Under the pieces are notes generated by a model, which was given only the letters and a program-made list of their open reading frames with translations, was not told where the DNA came from and ran no database searches. DNA of 64,000 nucleotides from Chryseobacterium sp. G0201 (GTDB lineage: Bacteria > Bacteroidota > Bacteroidia > Flavobacteriales > Weeksellaceae), in assembly GCF_003815655.1 (NCBI RefSeq), contig NZ_CP033917.1, forward strand, positions 310,001-374,000. The letters are read 5' to 3'. How positions within the stretch are numbered: the stretch's first letter is position 1; the number at the start of each line of letters is the position of its first letter. Both the position numbers and the translations under genes were made by a program. Below, piece by piece: positions 7,655 to 16,076 of this stretch.

Positions 7655-9325
7655 ATGATGAAAAATCTAAACACAGTTTTATCAGGCAAATTGATTTTTA
7701 TATTTATTTGTCTGTGTTCGATGAGTAATGCATTACATTCTCAGTATACAAATACCTATAACGGAGTCAATTACAACTCCACAAGACCTTATAATCTTAA
7801 TGTCGTTTATTTTGTTCCAAACGATATCGCTTTGGATACGAGTTATAAAGCTAGATTGAGCGCAATCATGCTTTGGGGGCAAAATTTTGTAAAGCAAAAT
7901 ATGATCAGCAATGGATATGGAGCTAAAACGTTCGGACTTTTTACCGAAAATAGTAATCCTAACAGTATTAAAATAATACTTATTCACGGGTCACAGCCAA
8001 GTTCGGCCTATCCATATAACAATTACGGACAACTGAATACTGAAGTCAACAACTATTTCGCGAACAATCCGTCGCAAAAAACCAGTGAACATATACTCAT
8101 TATTACAGCTACCGCCAGTTTAGCAACTGCAAATGTTCCGTTTTACGGGATAGGCAGAACATGTTTTGCACTTGATTATCCGGACTTTAATATTCAAAAT
8201 TTAGGCACTAATCCTTTTACAACATGGTTTGGAGGTCTTGTACATGAATTGGGACATGGTCTTAATCTCCCACACAGCCATGAAACCAATACAGAAAATG
8301 GCGATCCAAACAAAGGCATGAATCTAATGTTTGCGGGTAACAGCACACTCGGCGCATCACCTACTTTTATAAACAGAGCTGGGGCTGCAATACTTAATAA
8401 TTCCCAGACATTCGCAGATACATCAGGTGTTCGTTACGATGGTCATTCTGCAAGTTTCAGCAGTATTCATACGGCATATAACAACGGAATTCTTACTGTT
8501 TCAGGGACTTTTCAATCTAACAAAACAGTAAAAGACATCAATATTTATCAGGATCCATACGAAACACCCAGCGCAGGCTATTACAGAACTGCCTGGTCTG
8601 CAGCACCTGTTGGAAATACCTATTCTATAAGTATGCCTGTAAGCGAACTTTCCACGACCACTAACGAAGCCTATAATTTGCAAATAGAACTGGTACTTGA
8701 AAACGGAGAAATCGAATTTGTTTATTTTCCTTTCTCTTATACAAATGGAGTTCCTGATATCAATGTTAATTTTGACGGTGTTTCCGCATGTGTAGGAAAT
8801 TCGTTACAGTTTACGACTAATCTTTCCGGAACAGCGTACAGATGGCAATATCTATCAGGCGGAGGATGGTATAATTATCCGGAAGGTGCTACAGCTGCCG
8901 CTACATATACAAACACGCAAACATCAACAATGGTAATATCCAATATTTCTTCTGCCTATATACCAACTCCAAACACAGTTCGAGTTGCCGTTACACAAGC
9001 AGACGGATCTATGAAATATGGCGGCGTACAAACCTGGAAAGCAATAGACTGCAGTACTTTAGCAACTTCGGAAACAAAAGAAAATAAAGATCAGAATGTT
9101 TATCCAAATCCTGTAAAGGATGAACTGAATGTTAATTTAGGATCTTCGGGGAAACAGTTCCAGATTGAAATCTATAGTACTGATGGAAAAATAATCTATC
9201 AAACCATCAGCAAGGAAAAAACATTAAAAATTCCATTCTCTGATAAACCGACTGCAAATTATGTAGTTGTTATTAAAAATACAGCAAATAATAGCACAAA
9301 GTCATTTAAAATAGTCAAGAAATAA
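7655..9325 (+). CDS. Secreted zinc metalloprotease with T9SS type A sorting domain
   Basis: A 556-residue exported enzyme. The start has two adjacent ATGs (7655, 7658), either giving a signal peptide that ends near residue 29. The active site is HELGHGLNLPH at residues 197-207, a metzincin-type HExxHxxNxxH motif in which the three His bind zinc and E198 is the catalytic base. A Met-rich stretch (KGMNLMFAGN) follows about 20 residues later and may be the Met-turn. Residues about 250-470 look like beta-sandwich modules. The C-terminal 80 residues (NVYPNPVKDELNVNLG to the basic end) are the T9SS sorting domain. Likely role: surface or secreted proteolysis. Substrate is unknown. Confidence 0.88.
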   Translation: MMKNLNTVLSGKLIFIFICLCSMSNALHSQYTNTYNGVNYNSTRPYNLNVVYFVPNDIALDTSYKARLSAIMLWGQNFVKQNMISNGYGAKTFGLFTENSNPNSIKIILIHGSQPSSAYPYNNYGQLNTEVNNYFANNPSQKTSEHILIITATASLATANVPFYGIGRTCFALDYPDFNIQNLGTNPFTTWFGGLVHELGHGLNLPHSHETNTENGDPNKGMNLMFAGNSTLGASPTFINRAGAAILNNSQTFADTSGVRYDGHSASFSSIHTAYNNGILTVSGTFQSNKTVKDINIYQDPYETPSAGYYRTAWSAAPVGNTYSISMPVSELSTTTNEAYNLQIELVLENGEIEFVYFPFSYTNGVPDINVNFDGVSACVGNSLQFTTNLSGTAYRWQYLSGGGWYNYPEGATAAATYTNTQTSTMVISNISSAYIPTPNTVRVAVTQADGSMKYGGVQTWKAIDCSTLATSETKENKDQNVYPNPVKDELNVNLGSSGKQFQIEIYSTDGKIIYQTISKEKTLKIPFSDKPTANYVVVIKNTANNSTKSFKIVKK

Positions 9326-9349
9326 CTAGATTAATTAAAATTTTACCTC

Positions 9350-9378
9350 AACCCTACATTCTGAATGTGGGGTTTTTA
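9350..9378 (+). terminator. Rho-independent terminator
   Basis: ACCCTACATT pairs with AATGTGGGGT across a three-base loop, followed by a T run. It ends the metalloprotease transcript. Confidence 0.8.
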
Positions 9379-9498
9379 TATTTTCAACAATAATGCAGGC
9401 AAAATCGGATTTCTCTAGGCATCTATGTGTTATTAATAATTTTTCGAACAAGAAGTTAATTTATTAATTTTATCATCTGTGAAAACATATTGTTTTCC

Positions 9499-9829
9499 TA
9501 TGAAGCAGAACTGCAATCCTATCTTTGAAAAAGAAACAACCCAAAATACTATTTACAAATAAAATCCGGCACCGTAAAACTAACCAGCTTTCTAGAAAAC
9601 GGCAAAGAATTTATTCCTAAAAATTCCTTTTGAAGTCCATTGTATTGCAGAAATATACGTATTTCATATTAAAAACTATTTTGGATCTACTGATTCTTTC
9701 GTCTTTCCTTACACAAAACAGCAGTTGGCTTCCTTAAACCGTCTGCGAATAGAAACTGCCATCCGAACCATCAAAAAAATGGAAAGGAATATGATGGTAA
9801 AAATTGACAACGCAAAAATCTATTATTAA
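9499..9829 (+). pseudogene. Decayed Crp/Fnr-family regulator
   Basis: Two pieces of a Crp/Fnr protein remain. Reading from 9499 gives YEAELQSYL, a stop, then KYYLQIKSGTVKLTSFLENG, the start of the cyclic-nucleotide-binding fold. A second stop follows at about 9630. After a frame change, the frame ending at TAA 9827-9829 gives TKQQLASLNRLRIETAIRTI and KKMERNMMVKIDNAKIYY, the recognition helix region and C-terminus of the family. The roughly 80-100 residues that should lie between are mostly missing. The two stops, one frameshift and the deletion mean it cannot make a working regulator. No start codon is evident. Confidence 0.85.
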
Positions 9830-10038
9830 ATCTTTTTACATTTTATCTGCATATTTTTATGTCTGCATCCGGAAATTAAAGTATGAAATACTAAATGCTA
9901 TTTTTATAAAAATATAAACCTGCAAAAAAGTAATAAATCCATCATAGCAGTAGTATAAGAAGGATTTTTAACACTTATTTTAACAAACTGGTATATAAAT
10001 AGGATACAATTTTTTTCGAAGAAACTACTTTTTTGCCA

Positions 10039-10046
10039 TACCTTTG
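10039..10046 (+). promoter_or_regulatory. Bacteroidota -7 promoter element
   Basis: TACCTTTG fits the TAnnTTTG consensus of the Bacteroidota primary sigma factor. It lies 25 bases before the ATG at 10071, the expected distance. A clear -33 TTG is not visible. Confidence 0.6.
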
Positions 10047-10070
10047 TACCTTAATACAAAAAGAAAAAAA

Positions 10071-10868
10071 ATGAAAAAAAAATCTTTATTACTAAGTATG
10101 CTTTTTGGAGCATTTATTTTATCGCATGCACAGGTAGGAATCAACACGACTACTCCTAACCTGAATTCTGTATTAGATGTAAACAGTAGTACAAAAGGGC
10201 TTCTACTTCCAAGAGTTGCACTAACAGCAACCAACAATCCCTCTCCCCTTACGGCACATGTTGCAGGGATGGAAGTATACAATACAACAGCCAATACATC
10301 CTCTGCAGGAAACGAGGTCTATCCCGGAGAATACTATAATGATGGCACAAGATGGTATCGGAAAATATCTCCGAGCGAAACAAAGTTTATTACTGGCGGA
10401 AGTATATCCGATGCGGTTCCTACTACAGTTGTAGATGTACCGGCTTCTAATGGTTCGCCTTCTATTAATACTACATTATCAACTGTTTCTTTTACTCTTG
10501 ATAAGCCTTCTATTGTTGATTTTAGTGCGAGTGTGAGTACTGTTTACACTGCTTCAGGCAGCAACACTACAACACTTTCAGATGGAAGTGTGAAACTGTG
10601 TAATATATTTTTTATATTCACTAGTGCACCTGGCGGAGTAAGCACTAGCAGATTTGGTACAGACAGTCTTTCATATACTAATAGTACATCAACCACATTA
10701 GTATCGGCTGGAGCTATAAATGCCGCTCCAAATGCTTCACTGAAATTACCCGCAGGAAACTACGTTGTAGAATTACGTGGCATTGCATTTTCCGGAGCTG
10801 CATTTAGAATAACTTATGGTATAAACAGTACCGATTTATTTACCATAAAAGCAACCCCAATCCAATAA
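10071..10868 (+). CDS. Secreted GINT-type surface protein of unknown function
   Basis: The start is ATG 10071; the frame can be extended to a TTG at 10044, but that TTG is part of the -7 promoter element. The 265-residue product has a signal peptide (MKKKSLLLSMLFGAFILSHA) and then VGINTTTPNLNSVLDVNSST, the N-terminal motif shared by many flavobacterial secreted proteins and by four others in this window. The next stretch (KGLLLPRV...GMEVYNTT...YYNDGTRWYRK) is also typical. The C-terminal 150 residues are Ser/Thr-rich beta-strand sequence that may form a jelly-roll. No T9SS sorting domain is visible. I do not know its role; a fibre or adhesin-like surface component is plausible. Confidence 0.8.
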   Translation: MKKKSLLLSMLFGAFILSHAQVGINTTTPNLNSVLDVNSSTKGLLLPRVALTATNNPSPLTAHVAGMEVYNTTANTSSAGNEVYPGEYYNDGTRWYRKISPSETKFITGGSISDAVPTTVVDVPASNGSPSINTTLSTVSFTLDKPSIVDFSASVSTVYTASGSNTTTLSDGSVKLCNIFFIFTSAPGGVSTSRFGTDSLSYTNSTSTTLVSAGAINAAPNASLKLPAGNYVVELRGIAFSGAAFRITYGINSTDLFTIKATPIQ

Positions 10869-10904
10869 GTGTTATAAATATCATAATTTCAGAGAAATTT
10901 TCAC

Positions 10905-10934
10905 AAAAAAACTCGCAATAATTGCGAGTTTTTT
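10905..10934. terminator. Bidirectional terminator
   Basis: AAAAAACTCGCAAT pairs perfectly with ATTGCGAGTTTTTT around a one-base centre. It serves both the secreted-protein gene and the convergent phosphatase gene. Confidence 0.9.
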
Positions 10935-10953
10935 GTTTTTATATTGATCAAAA

Positions 10954-12600
10954 TTACTTTCCAATAGCTTCCGTAATCGGATTTCCGACATTTCCGCTTG
11001 GGAACTGAATCTTTAATAATGAAGAAACTGTAGGCGCAATATCCGTCATAAAATATGGCTTGTTACTTTCTCCATGCTGAATTCCCCAGCCCATAAAAAT
11101 TAATGGAATGTGCGCATCATAAGAGTTCCAAACACTGTGCGTAGTCCCTGTTTTTGAATATGGAGGAAGCATAGAATCATGAGAAATCAATTGAATATCA
11201 CCGCTTCGCTGTCTGTTGATCCCGTTGATGATCCTTTGTTTAATGGGCTCAGGAATAGATGACTGTGCCACTTTTGTAACAGAAACTGCATATAAAACCG
11301 TTGGATCTTTTTCTAATTCTTTAACGGTAAAATCAACCACATCATCCAGCTCGATCTTGTTATCTTTCAGTAACTTTCTGTCAAAGTAAACCTGATAATT
11401 ATCAACAGCATTGATTAATTTATCAACACCGAATTTTGCTTTCAGTTTATCATTAATATCTTTTTCCATTCCTTCACCAAAGAAACCTGTTGTGATCTTA
11501 TGTTCTTTCAAAAACCCTACAGAATGCGCTCCACCATGATCAGCAGAAAGGAAAACGGTGTACTCACCTTTTCCAACTTTAGAATCCAAATAGCTGAAAA
11601 ACTGAGCCAGATCCTGATCTAATCTTAAATAAACATCTTCAACCTCAATAGAATTGGGTCCGAATTTATGACCTGCATAATCTGTTGAAGCCAAATTGAT
11701 CGCTAAAAAGTCCGTGACCGCATCACTTCCTAATTTTTCACCTTCAACAGAAGCTTCAGCCAATTTCAATGTCAATGTATTTCCAAAAGGCGTGTATCGT
11801 ATGTTATCTTTCCTTTCCTGATAGTCTTTTGCTAAGTTACTGTAAGGGAAAGTTGGTGTTTTTGCACTTCCCAAAAGTCCTTCCCAAGAAGAATTATCGG
11901 GTGAACTTTCTGTGTATTGATTGATCGGAAGTAAAGTATTCCAGCCATTTGCAACTAATTTTCCCGGTAAATCCTGAGCATTGAAATCTTTCATCCATTT
12001 CGGCAGATCATTCATATACCAAGTGCTGGTAATGAAATCTCCCGTAGAATCATCAAACCAAAAAGCACCGTTCGGAGTGTGTCCGGCAGGAAGAATTGAG
12101 GCACGGTCTTTTAAAGAAACCCCGATCACTTTTCCCTGGAAATTGGTTGCTAATCTTAATTCGTCCGTCACTGTTGTAGACCAAAGATTTTTCGGAGAAT
12201 GACTTCCTACTTTAACATTGGTTGTTCCGACAGGCTGAACGTTTTCATCCGTTGTACAATATACATTTTTACCTGTTTCTTTATCATTCCAGTCATTTCC
12301 TGCAATCCCATGAATCGCCGGAACAGAGCCTGTATAAATAGAAGTATGTCCCAAAGCCGTAACCGTAGGAACATAAGGAATATGAACATTATTTAAAGAA
12401 TATCCTGTCCCTAATAATCTTTTGAAACCATCGTTTCCATATTTATTGTAAAAACGATACAAATAATCCCAACGCATTTGATCTACCACCAGACCAACAA
12501 CTAATTTCGGTCTTTCTAATTGAGAATTTTTATTCTTCTGAGCATTGATTGTAACCACGGACAGAAAAGTAGCTGCCGCAATTGAAATTTTCCTAAGCAT
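10954..12600 (-). CDS. pafA: PafA-type alkaline phosphatase
   Basis: A 548-residue exported phosphomonoesterase of the alkaline phosphatase superfamily, closely matching PafA of Elizabethkingia. Residues 1-20 are a signal peptide. The key PafA residues are in place with a two-residue offset from published numbering: metal ligand D40 (VVDQMRW), nucleophile T81 (PTVTALGHTSIYTG), N102 (GNDWND), and the phosphate-binding K164 and R166 (SLKDRAS). Later metal ligands are visible in DYAGHKFGPNS and SADHGGAHSVGF. Such enzymes release phosphate from many monoesters in the periplasm, even when phosphate is plentiful. The gene is monocistronic and divergent from 12709. The annotation as phosphatase rather than diesterase follows K/R and N conservation. 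Confidence 0.93.
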   Translation of the reverse strand: MLRKISIAAATFLSVVTINAQKNKNSQLERPKLVVGLVVDQMRWDYLYRFYNKYGNDGFKRLLGTGYSLNNVHIPYVPTVTALGHTSIYTGSVPAIHGIAGNDWNDKETGKNVYCTTDENVQPVGTTNVKVGSHSPKNLWSTTVTDELRLATNFQGKVIGVSLKDRASILPAGHTPNGAFWFDDSTGDFITSTWYMNDLPKWMKDFNAQDLPGKLVANGWNTLLPINQYTESSPDNSSWEGLLGSAKTPTFPYSNLAKDYQERKDNIRYTPFGNTLTLKLAEASVEGEKLGSDAVTDFLAINLASTDYAGHKFGPNSIEVEDVYLRLDQDLAQFFSYLDSKVGKGEYTVFLSADHGGAHSVGFLKEHKITTGFFGEGMEKDINDKLKAKFGVDKLINAVDNYQVYFDRKLLKDNKIELDDVVDFTVKELEKDPTVLYAVSVTKVAQSSIPEPIKQRIINGINRQRSGDIQLISHDSMLPPYSKTGTTHSVWNSYDAHIPLIFMGWGIQHGESNKPYFMTDIAPTVSSLLKIQFPSGNVGNPITEAIGK

Positions 12601-12708
12601 CTAGTAAATTTTTATTGAGAGCAAATTTACGCGTTTTGAAAGTTTTGGAATGTGAAATTTTATTTAAATTTCATCGTTATACATTTAATTTAAAACCATT
12701 ATAATCAA

Positions 12709-13638
12709 ATGAAACTCAAAAGAACTCTTATATTTATTTTAATTACAATCAGTTACTCTCTATTTGCATTCCCTATTTCTCCGATGCCATTAAGAAAATT
12801 GATCATCGAAGCTGAAAATATTGTTTATGCTGAAGTAGTAGATATAAAGAAAAATAAAGCTGCTATATCTAATGATAATTGGTTTAAAGACCATGTCGCA
12901 GTTCTTAAAGCAAATGAAGTTTTAAAAGGGAAGATTACAAACACTCAAATTATTGAAGTCTATTTCAGTCCGGATATGTCTTGTCCTGCTCCCGCATATT
13001 ATGAAAAAGGAACATTTACATTAGCATTTTTAGATAAAAAAGATACAGACAATACATATTCTACCTACGCTCTTTCCTATGGTTCTAAAACTTTAGATAA
13101 AAAAGATTATTCTATTTATAGAAGTAGAATTCTTGAAATGAAGAATATTTTAACCATTAATAGCGAAGAAGAAAAACAATCTAAAACTGTTGATTGGCTG
13201 GTAGAATGTGCATTAGAAAAAGTGACAAAATGGGAAGGAACTTATGAACTTTCTCCTGAAAGTGACTTTATGTCTTTTTACGATCAAAATCAAGATACTT
13301 TTGTGAAAAAATTTCAACTGAATGATATTCAAAAAGAAAAATTAAGAGCAAATTTTTTCACAGAAAAAACCTTAGAGTATGATGACTTGGGGTTGATAGA
13401 TCTAATTGTCAAGCCGAATGATAAAGAATTACTTGATCTTTTAATTATTCGTTTTAAAGAAAATTATAAACAAATGTATTTTGGAAATTCTTTTTTCATG
13501 TCCAAAATTGTAGAATTATCAAAGAGAGAAGATCTCAAACAAATTTTAAAAAGGAATGAAGATCTTGATATGTTTGCTAAAGACTATGATAAAAAATCAA
13601 CAAAAATCACACACGAATTTATCGAAAAACTTGAATAG
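12709..13638 (+). CDS. Secreted protein of unknown function
   Basis: This 309-residue protein has a signal peptide (MKLKRTLIFILITISYSLFA, cleaved near residue 21) and no further membrane segment. The first half (about 25-130) alternates beta strands with a single CPAPAYYEKG Cys region, somewhat like secreted domains that handle tissue-inhibitor or netrin-like folds, but I cannot assign a family. The second half is Lys/Glu-rich and helical. The gene is divergent from pafA with about 108 bases between them and 31 bases upstream of an acetyltransferase gene, which may be cotranscribed. No catalytic motif is visible. Confidence 0.65.
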   Translation: MKLKRTLIFILITISYSLFAFPISPMPLRKLIIEAENIVYAEVVDIKKNKAAISNDNWFKDHVAVLKANEVLKGKITNTQIIEVYFSPDMSCPAPAYYEKGTFTLAFLDKKDTDNTYSTYALSYGSKTLDKKDYSIYRSRILEMKNILTINSEEEKQSKTVDWLVECALEKVTKWEGTYELSPESDFMSFYDQNQDTFVKKFQLNDIQKEKLRANFFTEKTLEYDDLGLIDLIVKPNDKELLDLLIIRFKENYKQMYFGNSFFMSKIVELSKREDLKQILKRNEDLDMFAKDYDKKSTKITHEFIEKLE

Positions 13639-13669
13639 ATTATTCTTATTTTTGATGATTATATACTAG

Positions 13670-14212
13670 ATGTTCGAAATCAAAAAAATAGAAAAACTCA
13701 CCTCCAACCCAACACTCAATTGGGGATTTAACGGATATGAAACCGACAAAATCTTCTCCGTTTCAAGCATTGAAATCGGGAATACTTTTGAATTTAATTT
13801 AAGAGAAAAAAATCAACATTACAGGAAAATATGGGAAACCAATTCCGATGATATTGATGAGCTTAATACAATTATTAAGCAAGGCCATTCTTTCGGAGCA
13901 TTTGAAAATGAGGAACTGATTGGTTGGGCTATCTGCGATTTCAGAGAATGGAACAACAGTCTTTCTATCGAAAATATGTTGATCAGTGAGAAATTTCGAG
14001 GACAAAATATCGGAAGATTATTGATTAAAAGTGTCAACCGAAAAGCAAGAGAGCTACAATGCCGAATCGTAGAACTGGAAACTCAGAATACCAATTATCC
14101 CGCCATCAAATTTTATCAGAAAGCAGGTTTTCAATTTACAGGAATTAATACAAAACTCTATAATGACTCCTCAGAAACGGCTTTGTTTATGAGTTACGAA
14201 GTTCTTATGTAA
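13670..14212 (+). CDS. GNAT family N-acetyltransferase
   Basis: A 180-residue cytoplasmic acetyltransferase. Motif A is ENMLISEKFRGQNIGRLLIKSV (about residues 102-123), with the RGQNIGR loop contacting the acetyl-CoA pyrophosphate. ETQNTNYPAIKFYQKAGFQ (about 142-160) is the following C-terminal motif with the FY-KAGF signature of RimI/streptothricin acetyltransferase-like members. The N-terminal half also contains the DDIDELNTIIKQG and SFGAFENEELIGWAICDF strands. The closest named relatives by motif are streptothricin-acetyltransferase-like enzymes, but substrate is not safe to name. It sits between a secreted protein and a TetR gene. Confidence 0.85.
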   Translation: MFEIKKIEKLTSNPTLNWGFNGYETDKIFSVSSIEIGNTFEFNLREKNQHYRKIWETNSDDIDELNTIIKQGHSFGAFENEELIGWAICDFREWNNSLSIENMLISEKFRGQNIGRLLIKSVNRKARELQCRIVELETQNTNYPAIKFYQKAGFQFTGINTKLYNDSSETALFMSYEVLM

Positions 14213-14254
14213 ACTTTATCGACAAAAACTATAAAAGATATTTTAAATTTAATT

Positions 14255-14285
14255 TTGTACTAATTGGTACAATCATATACCTTTG
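14255..14285 (+). promoter_or_regulatory. TetR promoter with overlapping TetR operator
   Basis: TTG (14255-14257) and TACCTTTG (14278-14285) are separated by 20 bases and form a -33/-7 promoter of Bacteroidota type. The 16-base palindrome TGTACTAATTGGTACA (14256-14271) covers the -33 element and half the spacer. The same dyad occurs upstream of the dehydrogenase at 14907. This layout predicts autorepression by the TetR protein. Confidence 0.8.
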
Positions 14286-14303
14286 TCTCATCAAAATAAG
14301 GAA

Positions 14304-14888
14304 ATGGCAGGCAGACCAAAAATATTCGACGAAAATCAGGCAATTGAAAAAGCGACTGAGGTTTTCAAAAACAAGGGCTATGACACAGCCTCTGCAGACG
14401 AATTATTGAATGCCATGGGAATCGGAAAAGGCAGTTTTTATCTGGCTTTTAAAGGTGGAAAACAGGAATTATATCTTCGCTCCATCAAACAGTTTTCAGA
14501 TCTTTTTCATCAAAAATTATCTGAGGGAATTGCAAATTCTGACAACGAAATAGAATTTATCAAACAGTTATTTTTAGGATTAGCCAACGGTTCCGGCTGC
14601 GATAAAGAACGAGGATGCTATTTAGGAAATGCATTGGTTCAGCTTTCTGAAAAAGACGATGAAATAAAAAAAATTTCAGCAGAAATTTTAAAAAATCTAC
14701 AACACCTTTTTGCTGAAGTCATCAATAAGGCACAGAAAAACGGACAATTAAAAAGTACTGAAGATCCTGAAATTCTAGCTTGGCATCTTACCAATCTCTG
14801 GAACGGAATTCATGTTACAAAACGTATGGAAAATTCAGCCAAAACTCTTACATCAATGATTGAACTTAACTTAAAATTACTCGATTAA
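14304..14888 (+). CDS. TetR/AcrR family transcriptional repressor
   Basis: The start is ATG 14304 (MAGRPKIFDENQAIEK). The frame extends to a TTG at 14283, but that TTG lies inside the -7 promoter element. The 194-residue protein has the TetR HTH at residues about 8-55 (ATEVFKNKGYDTASADELLNAMGIGKGSFYLAFKGGKQELY), of which MGIGKGSFYLAF is the recognition helix. The C-terminal helical domain contains a GCDKERGCYLGNAL stretch, like the Cys-rich signature of some repressors that sense electrophiles. Matching palindromes upstream of this gene and of the SDR gene at 14964 identify the SDR as a likely target. Confidence 0.9.
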   Translation: MAGRPKIFDENQAIEKATEVFKNKGYDTASADELLNAMGIGKGSFYLAFKGGKQELYLRSIKQFSDLFHQKLSEGIANSDNEIEFIKQLFLGLANGSGCDKERGCYLGNALVQLSEKDDEIKKISAEILKNLQHLFAEVINKAQKNGQLKSTEDPEILAWHLTNLWNGIHVTKRMENSAKTLTSMIELNLKLLD

Positions 14889-14906
14889 AAATTTTTTATC
14901 AAATTT

Positions 14907-14922
14907 TGTACTAAACAGTACA
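14907..14922 (+). promoter_or_regulatory. TetR operator upstream of the SDR gene
   Basis: TGTACTAAACAGTACA is a TGTAC-N6-GTACA dyad, identical in both half-sites to the operator at 14256-14271 in front of the repressor gene. It ends 41 bases before the SDR start codon. Confidence 0.8.
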
Positions 14923-14963
14923 GTATTAAAATTTAATATATAATTAAACAAAAACAAATTATT

Positions 14964-15701
14964 ATGAACATTACAGACAACACAATTTTGATCACTGGCG
15001 GAGGTTCAGGAATCGGTTTAGAAATTGCTAAAGCATTAAGTCCGGCAAATAAAATTATCATCGTTGGAAGAAACAAAGAAAAGTTAGACACTGCAGCGAA
15101 AGATTTAGAAAATATATTCACTATTCAGGCTGATATTACGAATGAAAGTGATGTCAACAGATTATTCGAAGAAGTAAAAACAACTTTCGGTGGGTTGAGT
15201 ATTTTAATCAATAATGCAGGAAATGCTTACGTTTACAATATTGCAAATGACGGAAATGCACATGATAAAGCTGTGGCAGAATTTACGACCAATTATTTTG
15301 CGCCAATCAGACTTTCCGAGAAATTTCTTCCTCTGTTAAAAGAGCAAAACGAAGCGGCAATCGTTAATGTTTCTTCAATCGTAGGCTTTGTTCCGGGATC
15401 TCATCTTCCGACGTATTCAGATTCGAAAGCAGCACTTCACTCTCACACCAGATTGTTGAGATACGAATTAGCGAAAGATACCAACGTAAAAGTTTTTGAA
15501 TTGATGCCACCCTTGGTTGCCACAGATTTCTCCGCAGAAATTGGAGGTAAAGAAAACGGGATTCCGGCTTCCGATGTTGCCAACGATCTTGTAAAAGCAC
15601 TTCAGGAAAATATTTACGAAGTTCGTATTGGGGACACAGATTTATTATACACCAATTTTTTTGCAGCTACAGAAGGAGCATTTGCTACTTTTAATAATTA
15701 A
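14964..15701 (+). CDS. Short-chain dehydrogenase/reductase (DltE-like)
   Basis: A 245-residue classical SDR that uses NAD(P)H to reduce a carbonyl or the reverse. The cofactor loop is TGGGSGIG (about residues 11-18), the NNAG motif is near residue 86, and the catalytic Ser-Tyr-Lys are in VSSIVGF and YSDSK (about 152-156). The family member DltE of some Gram-positives shares this layout, but the D-alanylation role cannot apply here. It follows a TetR gene whose operator dyad is repeated in its own promoter, so it is probably induced by the ligand of that repressor, perhaps a reactive aldehyde or quinone. It is cytoplasmic. Confidence 0.9.
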   Translation: MNITDNTILITGGGSGIGLEIAKALSPANKIIIVGRNKEKLDTAAKDLENIFTIQADITNESDVNRLFEEVKTTFGGLSILINNAGNAYVYNIANDGNAHDKAVAEFTTNYFAPIRLSEKFLPLLKEQNEAAIVNVSSIVGFVPGSHLPTYSDSKAALHSHTRLLRYELAKDTNVKVFELMPPLVATDFSAEIGGKENGIPASDVANDLVKALQENIYEVRIGDTDLLYTNFFAATEGAFATFNN

Positions 15702-16076
15702 TAAAATACTACAGAAAACTCCTGTCGATTAGTTCGGCAAGTTTCAATATATAAATTTCATAGACGAGCTGGCGTAATTTTTTTGCGCTGGCTTTTCTAT
15801 TTCTTTTTTTCGATACTTAAAAGCAGTTGAATATATATTCTTCTCGTTAATTAAGCTGATTTAACAGATGATTAAATTAAAAAAACTGCGCTATCTGTGA
15901 GATCTGCGGAAAATTATTATATAAAAACTATATTTAAATTCTGTTGATTTATAAAGTTAATTCATTCAACGATACTAAATCATTTTTCTGATCCCCACAA
16001 CAAACAAAAATTGAACTCCACAACAAAACCTTAACCTAAAATAAACCCCAACTTTGTACTGTAAAATTTAAACAAA
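15702..16076. other. Intergenic region, no gene seen
   Basis: The 375 bases lie between two plus-strand reductase genes. No open frame of note. The stretch around 15885-15912 (CTGCGCTATCTGTGAGATC) resembles short noncoding repeats common in Chryseobacterium genomes, judged from memory only. At 16055, TGTACTG gives one half of the TetR operator without its partner. Confidence 0.4.

Noticed and set aside
10044..10070. TTG start extending the secreted protein at 10071 upstream
   Set aside because: The TTG lies inside a TAnnTTTG promoter element and the added residues precede a complete signal peptide.
14283..14303. TTG start extending the TetR gene upstream
   Set aside because: The TTG is the end of the -7 element TACCTTTG at 14278-14285, so it is unlikely to be translated.
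15755..15800. Possible terminator around the GAGCTGGCG and GCGCTGGC words after the SDR gene
   Set aside because: The two words are direct-like rather than inverted, so no stable stem forms.
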